In this document: positions 1 through 11,852 of the stretch, piece after piece
Layout: each line of letters begins with the position of its first letter
Position numbering within the stretch: the stretch's first letter is position 1
Notes under the pieces: generated by a model
The model's database searches: none
What the model was told of the DNA's origin: nothing
What the model saw: the letters and a program-made list of their open reading frames with translations, nothing else
Translations under genes and position numbers: made by a program
Source: Chlamydomonas sphaeroides
Lineage: Eukaryota; Chlorophyta; Chlorophyceae; Chlamydomonadales; Chlamydomonadaceae
Reading direction: 5' to 3'
DNA length: 64,000 nucleotides
NCBI GenBank assembly: GCA_001662425.1
Contig: BDDC01000111.1
Span: 23,324-87,323 of the forward strand

Positions 1-3000
1 GCGCTGCGGATCCAGGGGTGCGTCAGCATGTCGGCCACCCGCAGCCGGGCCGTGCGGTTGCGAGCCAGGGCCCGGTTGATGAAGTCCTTGGCCGGCTCAG
101 ACAGCAGCTTGGGCAGCCGCAGCTCGCCTGGGGGGTAGGGGGCGGGATGGGAGCAAGCGCAGGGCAGGGTGGAGGGTCGTGGCACGGGGTTGCGCGTTTG
201 GCCGCCGCGCGCGAGTGATGAGGCACAGCGGGTAGCCGCGAGGTGGGTTCTTCGCGCTTTGGGTCAGCAGACGCTCTCTGCCGCCACGCTTTCTCAGGGC
301 CTGCCTTCGCCTGCCCCCGCGGTCACCCCTACCCCACCCGTGAGGATGAAGTTGGTGGTGTCCTCCTCCGTGAAACCCTTGAAGGGGGGCTGCCCCACCA
401 GCATCTCGTAAGTCACCGCGCCCAGCGCCCAGGCGTCCGCCTGAGTGGGAGGGCAAAAAGGCAGCAGGGACGACGCAAGGTAAGGAGACAGCAGCGCAGC
501 AAGCGGGGGCCTGACAGGGTCGGCTAGGAGCGCGGGGAAGGGGGCTGTGGGTGCTCAGCGCGAGGGGCGGACATGGCTTGGGCCTGCACGCCCCGCGGCG
601 GCCGCCAGCAGCTGCGCACCTCGGGGCCGTATCCTGGCGCCGACTGGTTGTCTTTGTTCTCCTGCGGGGAGGGAGGCAGGCCCCGCGGCAGCACGGGTGA
701 GGAGGGGCCGCCGGTTCCGCGTGACGTACGGGCGCAAGGAAGCCACGGTGTGCGTGGTTGCGCACCCATGACGACGCCTGCTTGGATTGCGGTGGGCGCT
801 GGCATGTGCTTATCCACGCGACCGTTGGCAAGGCAGCCCGCTGTGCAGAACGGCATGGGCGCCGCCCTAGCTGCCCCTTCCCACCCCCAGCCCAGGCACG
901 CGAGGCCCCACCTGCGGCGTGCGCTTGAGGGGGCAGGACAGCACCTCGGGCGCCATGTAGTCCAGGGCTGCGGGGGGCAGGCGGGGGTGGCGGGAAGAGC
1001 CATAGGAAGAGGGCAAGGGGAGGGCGTAAGACCGGCGGCGTGAGGGCAGGCGCGGCCCCCCGTCAGCCCCCCCCGATATCTCTATCTCCCGGCTCGGATG
1101 TAGCGTGCTTCCTGGGCGCCGTAAGGCATCTTTCTCCTTGCCGTCCCGGGCTGCTCACTTCCTGCGTTGCTGTTGGGCCGCTCCTCGCGCATGTCAATGG
1201 CCAGCCCCAGGTCCGCCAGCTTGGGAACCCGGTCGCCAGTGAACAGCACGTTCTCGGGCTTGATGTCCCTGAGGTTGGCAAGGAGGCGGGCGCGGCCGGG
1301 CAAGGGGGGGATGTGGCAGCGAGTCCAGGGAGGGGAATCATGGGAGGGGCGACTTGGGAGGGACGACTTGAGAGCGAAAACGGGATGAGGCGGATGGAGC
1401 GGGGTTGGGGCCTGCCGCTTTCGCCCTCAACGCCCCGGTCCCCGCTTGAGCACCTGCCCTTCCCTGCACCCTGGCCCCGCCCCCGCCTACCCTCAGCTGC
1501 CCCCTCCCCGCCCCTCGCCCGCACCTGTGCAGTATGCCATGGCTGTGCATGTGGTGCACCGCACTCAGCAGCGGCACCGCCACCAGCTTGAGGAAGGCGG
1601 TCTGGGAGGCAGGAAGGCAGGGCAGGAGGGGCCCGGGGCAGGGCCGGGGGAGGGGCTGGAAGCATGCGGTTTGCACGCAGGTGCGGTGGCGGGGCGGGCT
1701 GTGGCAGAAGCCCAGCAGCGGACCGCTACGGCAGCTAGGGGAGCTAGTCGGGGTTGGGACACGGTTGGGAGGGAGGGCGCGAGGGAGCGCAACGGGCGCA
1801 ACGCCAGGCGCGCAGCGGGGCACAGTGGACCGCGCCGCCTGGCCGCGCCCGCCTGCACGCAGCGCTGCCGAGCTGCGGGCGGTATGCCCGCTGCCCAGGG
1901 CTAGCCGCCGCCTCTGCCCGGCCCCCAAACGCAGGGCATCACACCCATTGACCCAGCACCCTTTCACCTCCCACACACCAACAGCAAACACACACAGCCG
2001 CCCAGCCCCCCATGCCTGCCCCACCTCGGGTATCTTGCCCCCGTACTTGAACAGCAGCCCCAGCAGGTCCCCGCCGTCGGCAAACTCCTCGATGATGAAC
2101 ACGTTGTCGCCCTCCTGCGGCAGCATGGCACCGGGGGCGAGGAATCAAGCAACGCCAAGACACGCCCGAGGCCAGCTGGCGGCGGCTGGGGCTGAGCTCT
2201 CCTCCCCCACCCCCGCCGCCCCAGCCGTCCGAGGGACACCCACTGCACCCCATGCGTGACTAGGCAACCGGATGGCGCCATGTCCCGTCCCCTAAGCCCT
2301 TGAACCATCGCGGTCCCCACCCCTACACTGCACTTCCCTCCTCCCACCCCATGCGCCGCCCCGCAGCCCCGCAGGCCGCCCGGGTCGCCGAGCCCCACCC
2401 ACGCCGCCCCGCCGCACCATGAAGGCTGCGTAGAAGGCCACTATGTTGACGTGGTCCAGCGCCGCGTGCAGCTTGATTTCGCGGAACAGGTGCAGCCGCT
2501 GCAGCTCGGGCAGTTCCGCCACCTTGTACACCTTGACCGCCACCACCTGCTCGCTGCTGGTGCACTGGGCCTGCAGGGGGGCGGCGCAGCGTCAGGGGAG
2601 CACAGGAGGGGGCAGCGGTGGAGGATGGGAGGTCAAGGTGGGGGATGGCGCAAGGATCAGGGGGCAGGGTGCGAGACGGAGGACCAGGGGCGCGGGGGAG
2701 TGGTCGTCGCGTGAGGAGCGCAGGAGGCGGAGGGCTAGCGCCGACTGCGCGGCGGCACGCGTCGAGCCGCGGAGGGCAAGGCGCGCCAGCCGGTCGCGGC
2801 GCGCATGGATGCTTCCCTATCGCGGTGCCAAGTAGGCTGTGGGTCACGTGAGGGAGCATGGGACGGCAGCTGGCGGGCGGCTGCGGCGAGGGCCCCTTTC
2901 TCGCAAGCCCTTGAGCCTGGGCTGGTAGTGCTTGTCAGTGCCCGGCGCATCGGCAACACGAGCCCCGGCCCGTGTTGAGGCCCCGCGCCGGGCCGCTGCC

Positions 3001-4323
3001 CGCAGCACCGCGGCTAGCTGCCTGCCCCGCAGACCGCCTGCGCCATACCGCTGACGGGGCTGGGCAGACGAGGCTGCGCAGCCCAACCACGGGTGTGCGC
3101 CGGCAGGCCGCAGGCATGAGCCCAGCCTCCGCCGCAAGCTGCGGCGCAGGAGCTCCGGGCGAGCAGATGGGCCGCGCCAGCACGCCAGGCGTCGGCCCCT
3201 GCGGCCGCAGCGGCCACGTGGGCGAGCTGGCGGCAGGTAGTCCCCCAAGTGGTGCCTGGCTGACTGCCCGCCGCTGGGCCGGGCAGCTGGCCAACTGCCA
3301 GACACCAATTCATGGGTTGTGTGCTGGGCGGCCGTGGCACCATGGGGCGCTGCGCTGCCTGGCGTGGCCTCTGTGGGCCGGCCACTCGTGGGCCGGCCAC
3401 TCGTGGGCCGGCCAGCCGTGCCAGCAGCCGCCTGGCGACGCAGCCACGCCGGGCGCTGTCACGACGGCGGCCAGGTTGTCTTCGGCAGCGTGCGCCCATT
3501 GTGGAAACCTAGTTGCCGCATGGCTAAGCGGTTCCGCAGCCGGTCTATGCGTCCGGAGCTGCCCGGGACCGGCGCAGAGCGTGGCGCCGGGCTGCTGCGG
3601 CCACGCCGGGCGCGTTGGGCGCACTACAACATATGGTACGTGTGTCGCGCTGCGTCACGGCAGATTGACGCCACGCGTCGCTTAATAACGACGCCGAAGT
3701 GTGGGGTGCGTGGCGCGAACCCGGGCCCGTCCACCGCCTCGCGGTGCGGGCCAAGCGCAGCGGCGCACCCCTCGGCCCCGTACCTTGAACACCGTGGACG
3801 AGTGCCCTCGGTGAATCTGGTCCAGGACGAGGTAGTCCTCCGACGACCAGCGAGGTCGTCTCATGCGCTCAGGCAGAGACGGCGACACGGCCAGCAGCAC
3901 GTCGCTACCATCTTCTTCCGAGATGCTCGTCTCCTGGGGTGGTTCTGGTACGCTTGCCACGGCGGTGCTGCGCGCCGAGCGCTGCTGGTGATTGAGGTTA
4001 ACGAGTAGTGAGCCCCCAACCGACACAACCGAGCCATGCGTTGGCGTGATAGCCTCGAGGTAGTTGTTAGTCCCGACGTCCTTGACAAACGCATAGTGGT
4101 CAATCCGCAAGCAGGTCTTCACACTCGCAGTGCGCCGTGTGGGCACAAGAGCCGTCGCAGATGCATGGCTATAGGCTGAGAGGATGTCGGTCGAGCTTTG
4201 GCGACGAGCGGAGTTTGGCTTCGGCTGGCCGGGTTCAGGTTGCGCCGGTCCTTCGCCCGCGATACCAGCATCAGCAACAGTTTTGTGAGCTCCAAAGCAG
4301 CTGAAGCAAGAGAGAAAGCCCAT
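1..4323 (-). CDS. Ser/Thr protein kinase, algal Aurora/CaMK-like (5' part, 3' end outside window)
   Basis: Nine exons read on the minus strand: 4323-3784, 2570-2418, 2114-2025, 1601-1525, 1268-1159, 967-912, 661-620, 440-338 and 127-1, all in phase. The first 150 or so residues are a variable N-terminus starting MGFLSCFSCFG; Cys6 and Cys9 could be palmitoylated, but Phe3 fits the usual myristoylation pattern poorly. The kinase domain begins near residue 155 with a degenerate glycine loop (GHSSTV). It keeps the catalytic Lys193 (VAVK), HRDIKPEN with Asp288, ADLG with Asp306 (DLG in place of DFG), TLDYMAPEV, DAWALGAV and the C-lobe motif HPWI. Key residues are present, so it should be active. 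The layout resembles the expanded Aurora/fused-like kinases of volvocine algae; substrate unknown. Intron 1 is unusually long (1,213 bp). Confidence 0.88.
2571..3783 (-). other. Long first intron of the kinase gene
   Basis: The intron runs from donor GTACGG (3783 down) to an acceptor ending CTGCAG (2571). No conserved coding exon was found inside it. It is about five to ten times longer than the other introns of this gene. It holds a short 15-bp tandem repeat at 3373-3413 and GC-rich sequence with no recognisable gene. Confidence 0.6.
3373..3413. repeat. 15-bp tandem repeat, about 2.7 copies
   Basis: The unit GTGGGCCGGCCACTC is repeated perfectly twice and then partially. Each unit contains the 8-bp palindrome GGCCGGCC. 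It lies inside intron 1 of the kinase gene. Confidence 0.85.
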
Positions 4324-4758
4324 CGCGACTGGCTAGGCGCCGTGTCGCACACTGCCGGGAGTAAAGCACAAATGCGGCATTGTGGCGTGTAAGCTTGTCA
4401 GCACATATGTCAGGTCAGAGTTATGCAAATAGTGGCAAGGAGCGAGCGGTTGCGGTCCAAGACAGGGTGTAACCTGAGCACAAGACGGGGAACGTGCGCT
4501 GAGTGCTGGTGCCTGTATAGTTAATAATGTGGCCTGCACTCAGGACCACGGCGTTTGTCAAAGCAGAGACACGTACCAGGACTCAACACCCCTCGTCCCC
4601 TCCGCTGGGTCGCCCCCGAGACAGCTGCACCCTGCCGACCCCTGACCAACCTAGCCGAAATCAATCTCACTAGGGAGTTGACGTGGCCTCGCATGGTACC
4701 CTTCGCGATCTCCTCGCCCCTTCCTTTGTTCGGCCGTTTCGAGCGTACGAAGAATTGA
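4324..4758. promoter_or_regulatory. Divergent intergenic region between kinase and membrane-protein genes
   Basis: These 435 bp separate two start codons that face away from each other, so the region must hold the promoters and 5' UTRs of both genes. Base composition is less GC-rich than the flanking exons. I see no convincing TATA box or named element. Confidence 0.5.
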
Positions 4759-7700
4759 ATGGTCGACCCTGGACGTATGGAGGCACAACACAGCCGCGAG
4801 CAGGACATGACTCCAACTACTGGCAATGTGCGCGGTCGCGCAGCGCAACAGCTCCCGAAGATGCGCAGCGAGGTCGCGAAACTTGCGCTATTCTCGACAC
4901 TCTACGTGGCCTATGCCGTGAAATATTCTTTGCTATCGCGCACGTTGAGCGAGCTGACACACAAGGACGTGAGCACCATCGTGTCGTTCTGCACCTTACT
5001 CGCTGGCGGCTTTGTCAGCGTGCTCTGGGGCTCCGGCACACGCACGTGCAACGTTCGGTTCACATGGCTCCTCTGCCTCGCAGTATCCGCCAGGGTGCGT
5101 GCGCAAGTGAGGGACGAGGTTTTCGCCACCGGCACCACCTCCCTTCCTGCTCTGACTGTTCTCCATATGCCCTACGCCGCCCCATGCAGACGTACCTCTT
5201 AGTATGCGCCCTACGTAAGCGCCACATGCAGCCGCTGCCAATGGCGCGGCCGACCTGCGCCGACCAGCCACCGCCCAGCTCAAGCTCGCCGCTCTGCTGT
5301 CTGCCCCCAGGGACCTCACGCGCCGCAAGCTTCCTGCCCCCTGCCCGCTGCCCTGCCCACGCCCACTCACCCCGCAGGCGGCCAGCTGCACGACCTGAGC
5401 GCCTACCTCTCCTCGCTGCCCTCCGTGCTTCTGGTGCAGCTGCTGCTGGCGCTGGCCTTCCCGGTGCGCCGCCTCCCACCCTCTCCCCCCTTGCTGCACA
5501 CCCTTCCCTGGTGCACGCGCATCTGCCGCCACCAGGGCTGAGGCAGCAGGGCCCACAGGGGCCACAAGGCCGTGCATCGTCGTGTCAGCTAGCGGCAAGA
5601 CCGTTCCGGCGCCGGGGCCCGGGACACCGCACCGAAACCTCGTCACGCCCACCGACAGGTCACATGGCGGCGGCAGCTGCTGATATCGTCCGCCTACGCA
5701 GCGCACATGGTGGCGCTGGCAATGCTGGCGGCCCGCCGCAGCGGTGGGAGCGGCGGCACGGTGCCGCCGGCGGCGGTAGCGGCTCAGGCGGTGGTGACGT
5801 CGGCGCTGACGGTGCTGCTGGCCATGGCGTCTGACGCCCGGCTGGCACGCGCAGGTGGGGCTGGGGGGCCCCCCGTGTCGAATAGTGCGGCAGGCTCCAA
5901 TGAAGCACGGTAGCCTGGTCGATGGTGTTGCGCTCATCCGCCCCACCGTGCGCAACGGTTTGTGGGATACGGCACTCGCGCGGCGGACTAGAGTGCGCTT
6001 GTGCCGCCACCTCCTCCTGCAGCAAGGGCGGACGCTGTCGACGCTGCCGCCAAAGCGCCGGGCGCCGTGGATCTGAGCCGCCAACACCAGGACCCCCCTG
6101 GCGTCGGCGATAGCGCTGGTGGCAGCGGCGGCGCCGGCGGCAATGACAGCCAGGATAGCTCTCAGCTTGGCAACGCCTTCGGGCTGCGCCGCCGACGAGC
6201 GCCGCCAAGCCAGCGCGAGTCACAGCCAGCGGCGCCGCTGCCGGCCCCGATCGCGGCTGCTGCCGCTGCTTGCCCGGCCGGAGGCTTGCAGGTCCTGTTG
6301 GGGGCCGATGGCAGCGCTCGGGCCGACGGCAGCTGTGCAGCGGCCGAAGCCGCGGCGGCGGTCACTGCGACGGCCGCTTCGGCGGCGGCGATGCTCGGCG
6401 GGTCGCGCGCCGGCAGGCCGGCGTACGTGCCGCCTGCCAGTGCCTCCCGCCACCTGATGTACATCGAGATGCGGGGGGCAGAGCCGGAGCAGGTGTGCAT
6501 GGAGGCGAGAGGGGGATCTCGGGGAGGATCGGGGGCTGGATCGGTGCTGGCGCTTGGGCCGGGGCGCGTGGGGTCGGGGCGCGTGGGGTCGGAAGGAGTA
6601 CACGCTCCATCCTTCGTCCTGGAGGATCCTCGGGCCTACGATTGCCCGCCGCGCCGCGCCATCTTGAGCGCTCCCACCTTTTCTCCACGCTGTGTCTTTG
6701 GCGCCTCCTCATCCTCATTGCATGCTTGGACCCTCGCCCGCCCGCAGCTGCGCCCCGGGGTGGTGGCCGCGCTGGCGGCGGCTGCGGAGCTGCGCGGGCA
6801 GGCGCTGGTGGGAGTGGCGGTGCGCAGCGGCTGCGTGGAGGCGCTGCTGGAGCTGGAGGGGCCCCTGGGGGGAAAGGGAGATGGCGAGAAGGGGATTGCG
6901 GGTCCGGGTGGGGACCGGAGCCTGGAGCTGGGCCGGCGGACGGGGCCGATGGCGGACCCCGTGGTCAGCGAGGAGGAGGCGGAGGCGGAGCTGAAGCAGG
7001 CGCTGGCCGCTACGCTACTGGCGGGAGTGGAGCCGCTGCAATCGATTGCGGAGGCAGAAGGCGACCGCGCGGCCGCCGCAGTGCCGCCGGCGCCTTCTAT
7101 CACCGAGCTGTCGTGCGTGCCGAGTGAAGGCGGCGGGCCTGCCCTCGCGCTCGTGCCCGCCTGCGTCTTGCTAGACGCGCGGCAGCCGACGGGGCATTGT
7201 CTGGAGCTGACGCTGATCGCAGACTGGGGCGCGCAGCGGCAGCAGCACAGCGTCCTCGGCAGCGGCGGTGACGGCGGCGGCGGGCCCCCGGACGACGGCG
7301 CCGTCGAGGTCCTGGCATGGCAGCTGGGTCGCTTCGTGCAGGTGGGGCCCGGCAGCGGCGCGAGGCTCACAAGGGCGCGGGGCGGGGTCAGCTGCGGCGG
7401 GGCCGCCCTGCGTCTTGGCCCCTGGGGTACCGGCCCACGTGTGCCAGCCCGCCGGGCACCGCCGCAGGTGGCCGCGGTAGAGGGCGTGGAGGTGCCTGCA
7501 CCGTGCGGCGACGGCGGGGTCGAGGACTGCCTTGGCGCCGACCGCGGCAGCGGCGGGCGACGGTGCCGCGCGTACCGGCTGCGGCTTGAAGGCGGAGATC
7601 TGAGCTGCGGTGCGTGGCTGGGCCCAGGGTAGCGGCTTGGCAGGGGCAAGTGCGCACGGTCGGCGGTGATGGCTCCGTATGCGGAGCAAGGGAGGCGCAG

Positions 7701-9205
7701 GGCAGCGGGGTGTCACGTAGCCGCTAGACGCTGTCCGCTGCGCCCCTCATTGCTTCGCAGGCCTGCTCAGCGTGTCGCTGCGGACCAGGTCGCCCGCGAC
7801 TTCGACAGCAGCAGGAGCAGCAGCAGCAACCAATGGTGTTGTCGGGCCGCTGGGGCCGCCGGCGCGCGCGCTCCTTCTGCCGGCGGCGGTGCCGGAGCTG
7901 GCGGCGCTAACCGCAGAGCTCTGCGGTCCCTTGGCGGAGGCGGCAGTCGCTGCGGTGGTCGATGGCGACGCCAGCTCTGTCGCTGCCGCCGGCGCGCTCA
8001 TCAGGGACCTGGCGGGCTGGCTTGCAAGTGAGCCCGACCTGATGCCGCCAACGGCGCCGCAGCCGCTGACAGATTTGGCGGCGCTGACATTGCAGCTGCC
8101 CTCGCCGAACAGCACTTACGACGACAGCGGCGGTGTGCGGCGCCAGGGCAGCAGCGTATGCGTGCCGGCGCCGCCTTCGACCAGTGCCGTGAGCAGCTGC
8201 ACCCTGGGGACGGAACCGTCGCCGTCGGGCCCAACCAGCGCCGTCACGGCCAGCAGCGACGCCGGCCGGCGGGGGCTGCGGTCCCGGCTCTTGGGGCCCG
8301 ACCCCAGCGGCGACGACGGCGTGTGGGCCTGGATGCGGGCGTCCATTAACCGCCTGCCATCAAACACCGACGGCACGGCATCGGATGCCGGACGAGCGGC
8401 GTCGGAGGCTGGGCTGGTGGCGTCGGAGGCCGGGCCGGTAGCATCGGAGGCGGGTGTGGCGGTGTTGGAGAATGGGCCAGCAATGTTTGCGCCGACGCCG
8501 CCACCACTGTCAGCGTCCCGGATGCTGCCTGGCGGCCGGCTAGACCTGGTCCCCGAGGCGCTGGCGCTGGAGGCGGAGGCCGGCCGGCGGGTGCGGCGGC
8601 AACGCCTGGCGGCGGCGCAGCGGTGGTCTCTGCTGGAGCACTGCGTGCGATGCGGCTGGCCGGTTGCCACGCGGCTGCTGCTGGGCCTTGGATTGGGCGA
8701 GGTCGCCGCCGCCGCCCAGTTCGGCGGCGCCGCCGCCATCACGGCCACCACCGCGGCCGCCGCCACCGACGCCGCAGCCTCGTCCGGCGGCGCCGCCGCC
8801 ACCGCGCCGCCGCCGCCAGCTGCTGCAGCGGCGAGAGTGCCCGCAGCAGCGCCGCCGACGCTGCTGCACCTAGCGGTCGCCAGCGGCACCGCCGCCGTCG
8901 TGGACGCCGTGCTGGAGGCGGCGGCGGCCGCGCAGGGCAGCGCCGCCGACGCCGTGGCCACGGCCTTGTCACGGCTCGGCTCCTACGGCACCCTCACCTC
9001 GCTCACCGTGCCCCCTGCGGCGGCGCCGCCAGCCGCTGCCGTGTCGCCGCTGCACCTGGCGGCGTCTCTGCCCGACGGCGGCGCGCTGCTGGCCCACATG
9101 TTGTGCCGCCACCCCGAGGCGGCGGCGCTGATGGAGCTGGTGCCGCCCGGCGCAACGTGCAGCCCCGCGGCGGTGGCGGCGGCGGTGCGGGGCGCGCCGC
9201 TGTGA
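4759..9205 (+). CDS. Multi-pass membrane protein with SPL1/CRR1-like module and ankyrin-like C-terminus
   Basis: Seven exons: 4759-5094, 5386-5463, 5659-5854, 6023-6492, 6748-7341, 7468-7609 and 7761-9205, giving 1,086 residues. Residues 40-200 hold about five or six hydrophobic segments, for example around LALFSTLYVAYAV and VLLVQLLLALAFP. A low-complexity stretch follows. Residues about 348-405 (LMYIEMRG..., LRPGVV..., VRSGCVEALLELE, Cys389) resemble the module seen in plant SPL1/SPL12 and Chlamydomonas CRR1 between the SBP zinc finger and the ankyrin repeats. No SBP zinc finger is visible. The C-terminus has ankyrin-like helices near residues 893, 972 and 1035 (TLLHLAVASG, SPLHLAAS). The acceptor of exon 2 is ambiguous: an AG nine bases upstream gives the wrong phase. 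Intron 5 is 126 bp, in frame and stop-free, so it could be retained. Function unknown. Confidence 0.72.
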
Positions 9206-9681
9206 GCGGGTGTGTGGTCGGGGGAGGTAGCGGGGTGTGCAGGCGGTTTGTGGAGCGGCGTGTGGCATGTCCAGCGCGCTTGCAGGGACCGTGCCTGGCA
9301 GGCGGGAAGGTGAGGAATGCGTGCTTCGTGTGGCTGCGGCGAGGCAACGGCGTTTGCGGAACATGGCGAGGGATTGGGGCCGCCACCATGCCGGCGGTGT
9401 GGTGCTGTGTCGCCACATCTTTTGTGATGGCCTGCGGTGCCGCTTGATTCTGCGGCATGCTGCAGAGGGCGTGTTGCAAAGGGAACCTGTGACTGGTATG
9501 TGCCAGGGCCGTCAGGGGCGCAGCTGTGCTGCTGGCGCATGGCATCGACGGAGTGCATGCATGTGGGAAATGCGGCAGGCCTCAAGGCTGGCATAAGCTC
9601 CTCTGCATGCTAGTGTTCTGCTCTCGAGGAACGCGTCGGCGCATGATGCCCATGCTGCTGAGGATGATGGTGCTGCTAATA

Positions 9682-9848
9682 GGGGATGGTGATGGTGTTT
9701 GCTGATAGGGGATGGTGATGGTGTTGCTGGTAGGGGGTGATGATGGTATTGCTGATAGGGGATGGTGATGGTGTTGCTGAGAGGGGATGGTGATGGTGTT
9801 GATGACAAGGGATGGTGATGGTGTTGCTGAGAGGGGATGATGATGGTG
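9682..9848. repeat. 25-bp minisatellite, about 6.7 copies
   Basis: Units follow the pattern GGGGATGGTGATGGTGTTGC plus TGATA, with single-base variation and one 26-bp unit. G-rich on the plus strand. It lies about 480 bp downstream of the membrane-protein stop codon, possibly in its 3' UTR. Confidence 0.9.
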
Positions 9849-10098
9849 TACACGTGATAGGGGCTGAATCGCTGAAAGCGGCTCGACCCCGACGGGGGCC
9901 CAGCGTCTTAAGGGTTGGGGCCAGCCCCCATCTCTTAGTCGACATAACCGATAATCATATCGAGTTGACTTGTCGACATATCGATGGAGTCGACTTACAT
10001 TTCGAGGGCTGGTTGGGCTTGCCGGCGCTGCGGGCTGCGGCCATGGCAAGGGGTCTGGCCAAGGCCATGTTGCTGCCGCGCAGCATGGTCACGGAAGA

Positions 10099-10103
10099 TG
10101 TAA
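10099..10103 (+). promoter_or_regulatory. Candidate TGTAA poly(A) signal
   Basis: First TGTAA I noticed downstream of the membrane-protein gene, 894 bp after its stop codon. The distance makes it only a candidate. Confidence 0.3.
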
Positions 10104-10570
10104 TGGCGCAGCCCTTTGGGGCGACCTGGCAAGCATGTTTCGCGTCTTGCGGCAGGGCGTAACGGATTGCAGGTTTGAGGGGCCAGCTAGGTCGGGCCGT
10201 GCCGCCTGGCGGGCTGGGTTCCTTGGGAATGGCGGCGCTGGGCGACCAGCGCTGCGGCCGTACTTCACGCACCGCCTCCTGCGGGCTCTTTGGTCTGCGT
10301 GTGAGGCTGCGAGCGCTGGCGGCGCTGGTGCCGGTGTGCGAGGGCTTGTGAACGTGTCGATGCCGGGGGCCAGCGGACGGGACGTGCGGGGTAGAACGCA
10401 GCCTGCGGAGCGGGGTGCCACCCAAGGCGCTGCACGGTGCAGTGAGGTGGCGGAGGGGGCCTCGGGTGGCCTTTCCACTTTTGAACCAGCGTGGAAGTCA
10501 TTGGAGGGTACCTGAGACAACCGCCGCTACTGGAAGCCCGGGGACTCAAAGACTACACCGGTTGGGGTGT

Positions 10571-10847
10571 TGTCATGACACAACGTGTCGTTGGCACAGC
10601 ACGGTCCGGAGTGCCGGCTGCCCGCCGGGCACTGCACTCTTAGGGGACGGACACCTCCAGCCCCATGGCTCTGCTAGCGCACCTCGGGCGCGATCCAGGT
10701 GCCAGGAAATCCGGACAGCCGCACGCAGCGCTAACGGCTCTCCTGCCATCTCGAGCAGTACCTTTTCCGCACATTCGGCAATGATAAGCAAGAGCTATGG
10801 TCTGGCAGCGTGCTGTACTCTGCCGATGGACGTACTGTGTCATGACA
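10571..10847 (-). mobile_element. MITE-like non-autonomous DNA transposon, copy A
   Basis: A 277-bp element bounded by 12-bp terminal inverted repeats, TGTCATGACACA at each end, whose first 10 bases are a perfect palindrome. It is flanked by a candidate 4-bp target duplication, GTGT, at 10567-10570 and 10848-10851. Its interior, read on the minus strand, aligns along its whole length with the copies at 11853 and 57272. No transposase frame is present. Confidence 0.8.
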
Positions 10848-11852
10848 GTGTTGATGTAGGTGAAGGTGTGGAGCAGTAATGGTTCAGCTTGGAGGCCTGC
10901 GCGGTTGTTGGGGACTCGGGTGGCCTGGTGATGAGAGGAGCTCCGCACGGACGGCCCTTGGGTGTCGGGGGTCCTGCCACGAGGAAGGGCGGGACCCGGT
11001 GTATGGCGTTGGCTGTATGGGCTGGGAATGTAACAAAAATGACCAGACCGCGAAGCTGGCCCTGTTTGCCGTGGACCCGACCCAGTGCGGCGGAGCAGGG
11101 CAGCAGTAGGGGGTGTTCCCACTACTCCGCTACGTCCGACCCCTGCCGCCCGCCGCACACTCACGTCCCTGGCGATGAACGCATGAACGCCTAACACTGC
11201 CATGCCTTTGCAACCCCTCCGCCCCGGCACGGCCGGGGCCCTCGCCCCGGCCTTCGCTGCGGGTGGCTGGGGAACGGCACTTTCCGTCCGCCCACCCGCT
11301 GCACCCCCACATGCCCACGCACCGCACTGCCACACACCGCCCTCCAACGTACCGCCCCCTTTTTATCACCGCACTCGTGCGCTCCGCACTCCCACGTCGT
11401 ACGCCATCCACGTGTTACATGCACTGTGTCCCACCCTCTTGTACGGCACTGTGCCCAGGCCGCCCCTTGCATAGCCGGCGGCTCCATGGATGTTGCTGGC
11501 GCCTTCTTGCTGCTCCGTCGCTGTCATGGTCGCTCGATCACATTCTGACGCCGACCTCCTTTCGCTTCCGGTTTCCATCATCCATCCTTCAGGTAACCAT
11601 GGGACTGCAGTGGGCGGGCTGGGTGCTGCACAACGCCGCCGGAGGTGTCCACGGCGGTATCACTCGCTATGCCAGCGACCGCGGCCCTACCTCGCCACCT
11701 CATACCCTAGCGGCAGGTAACACGCAGGTGACTTGCAATCTGCTGCCCATTGCGCTTTGCGCTTCGTCGATTTGCTGCCTGCTTTGCCTCTCATGCCTCG
11801 GTGTATATCCGGGCGGGGGTTAACCTTTTTCTCTCTCTCTTGCAGTTCTTTG

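Noticed and set aside
9682..9848. Possible CRISPR array
   Set aside because: Units are directly adjacent with no unique spacers, and the genome is eukaryotic. It is a minisatellite.
11600..11716. Small exon-like frame starting MGLQWAGWVLHNAAGG
   Set aside because: It has a donor-like end, but no partner exon, family or codon evidence. Mentioned only as uncertain in the intergenic entry.
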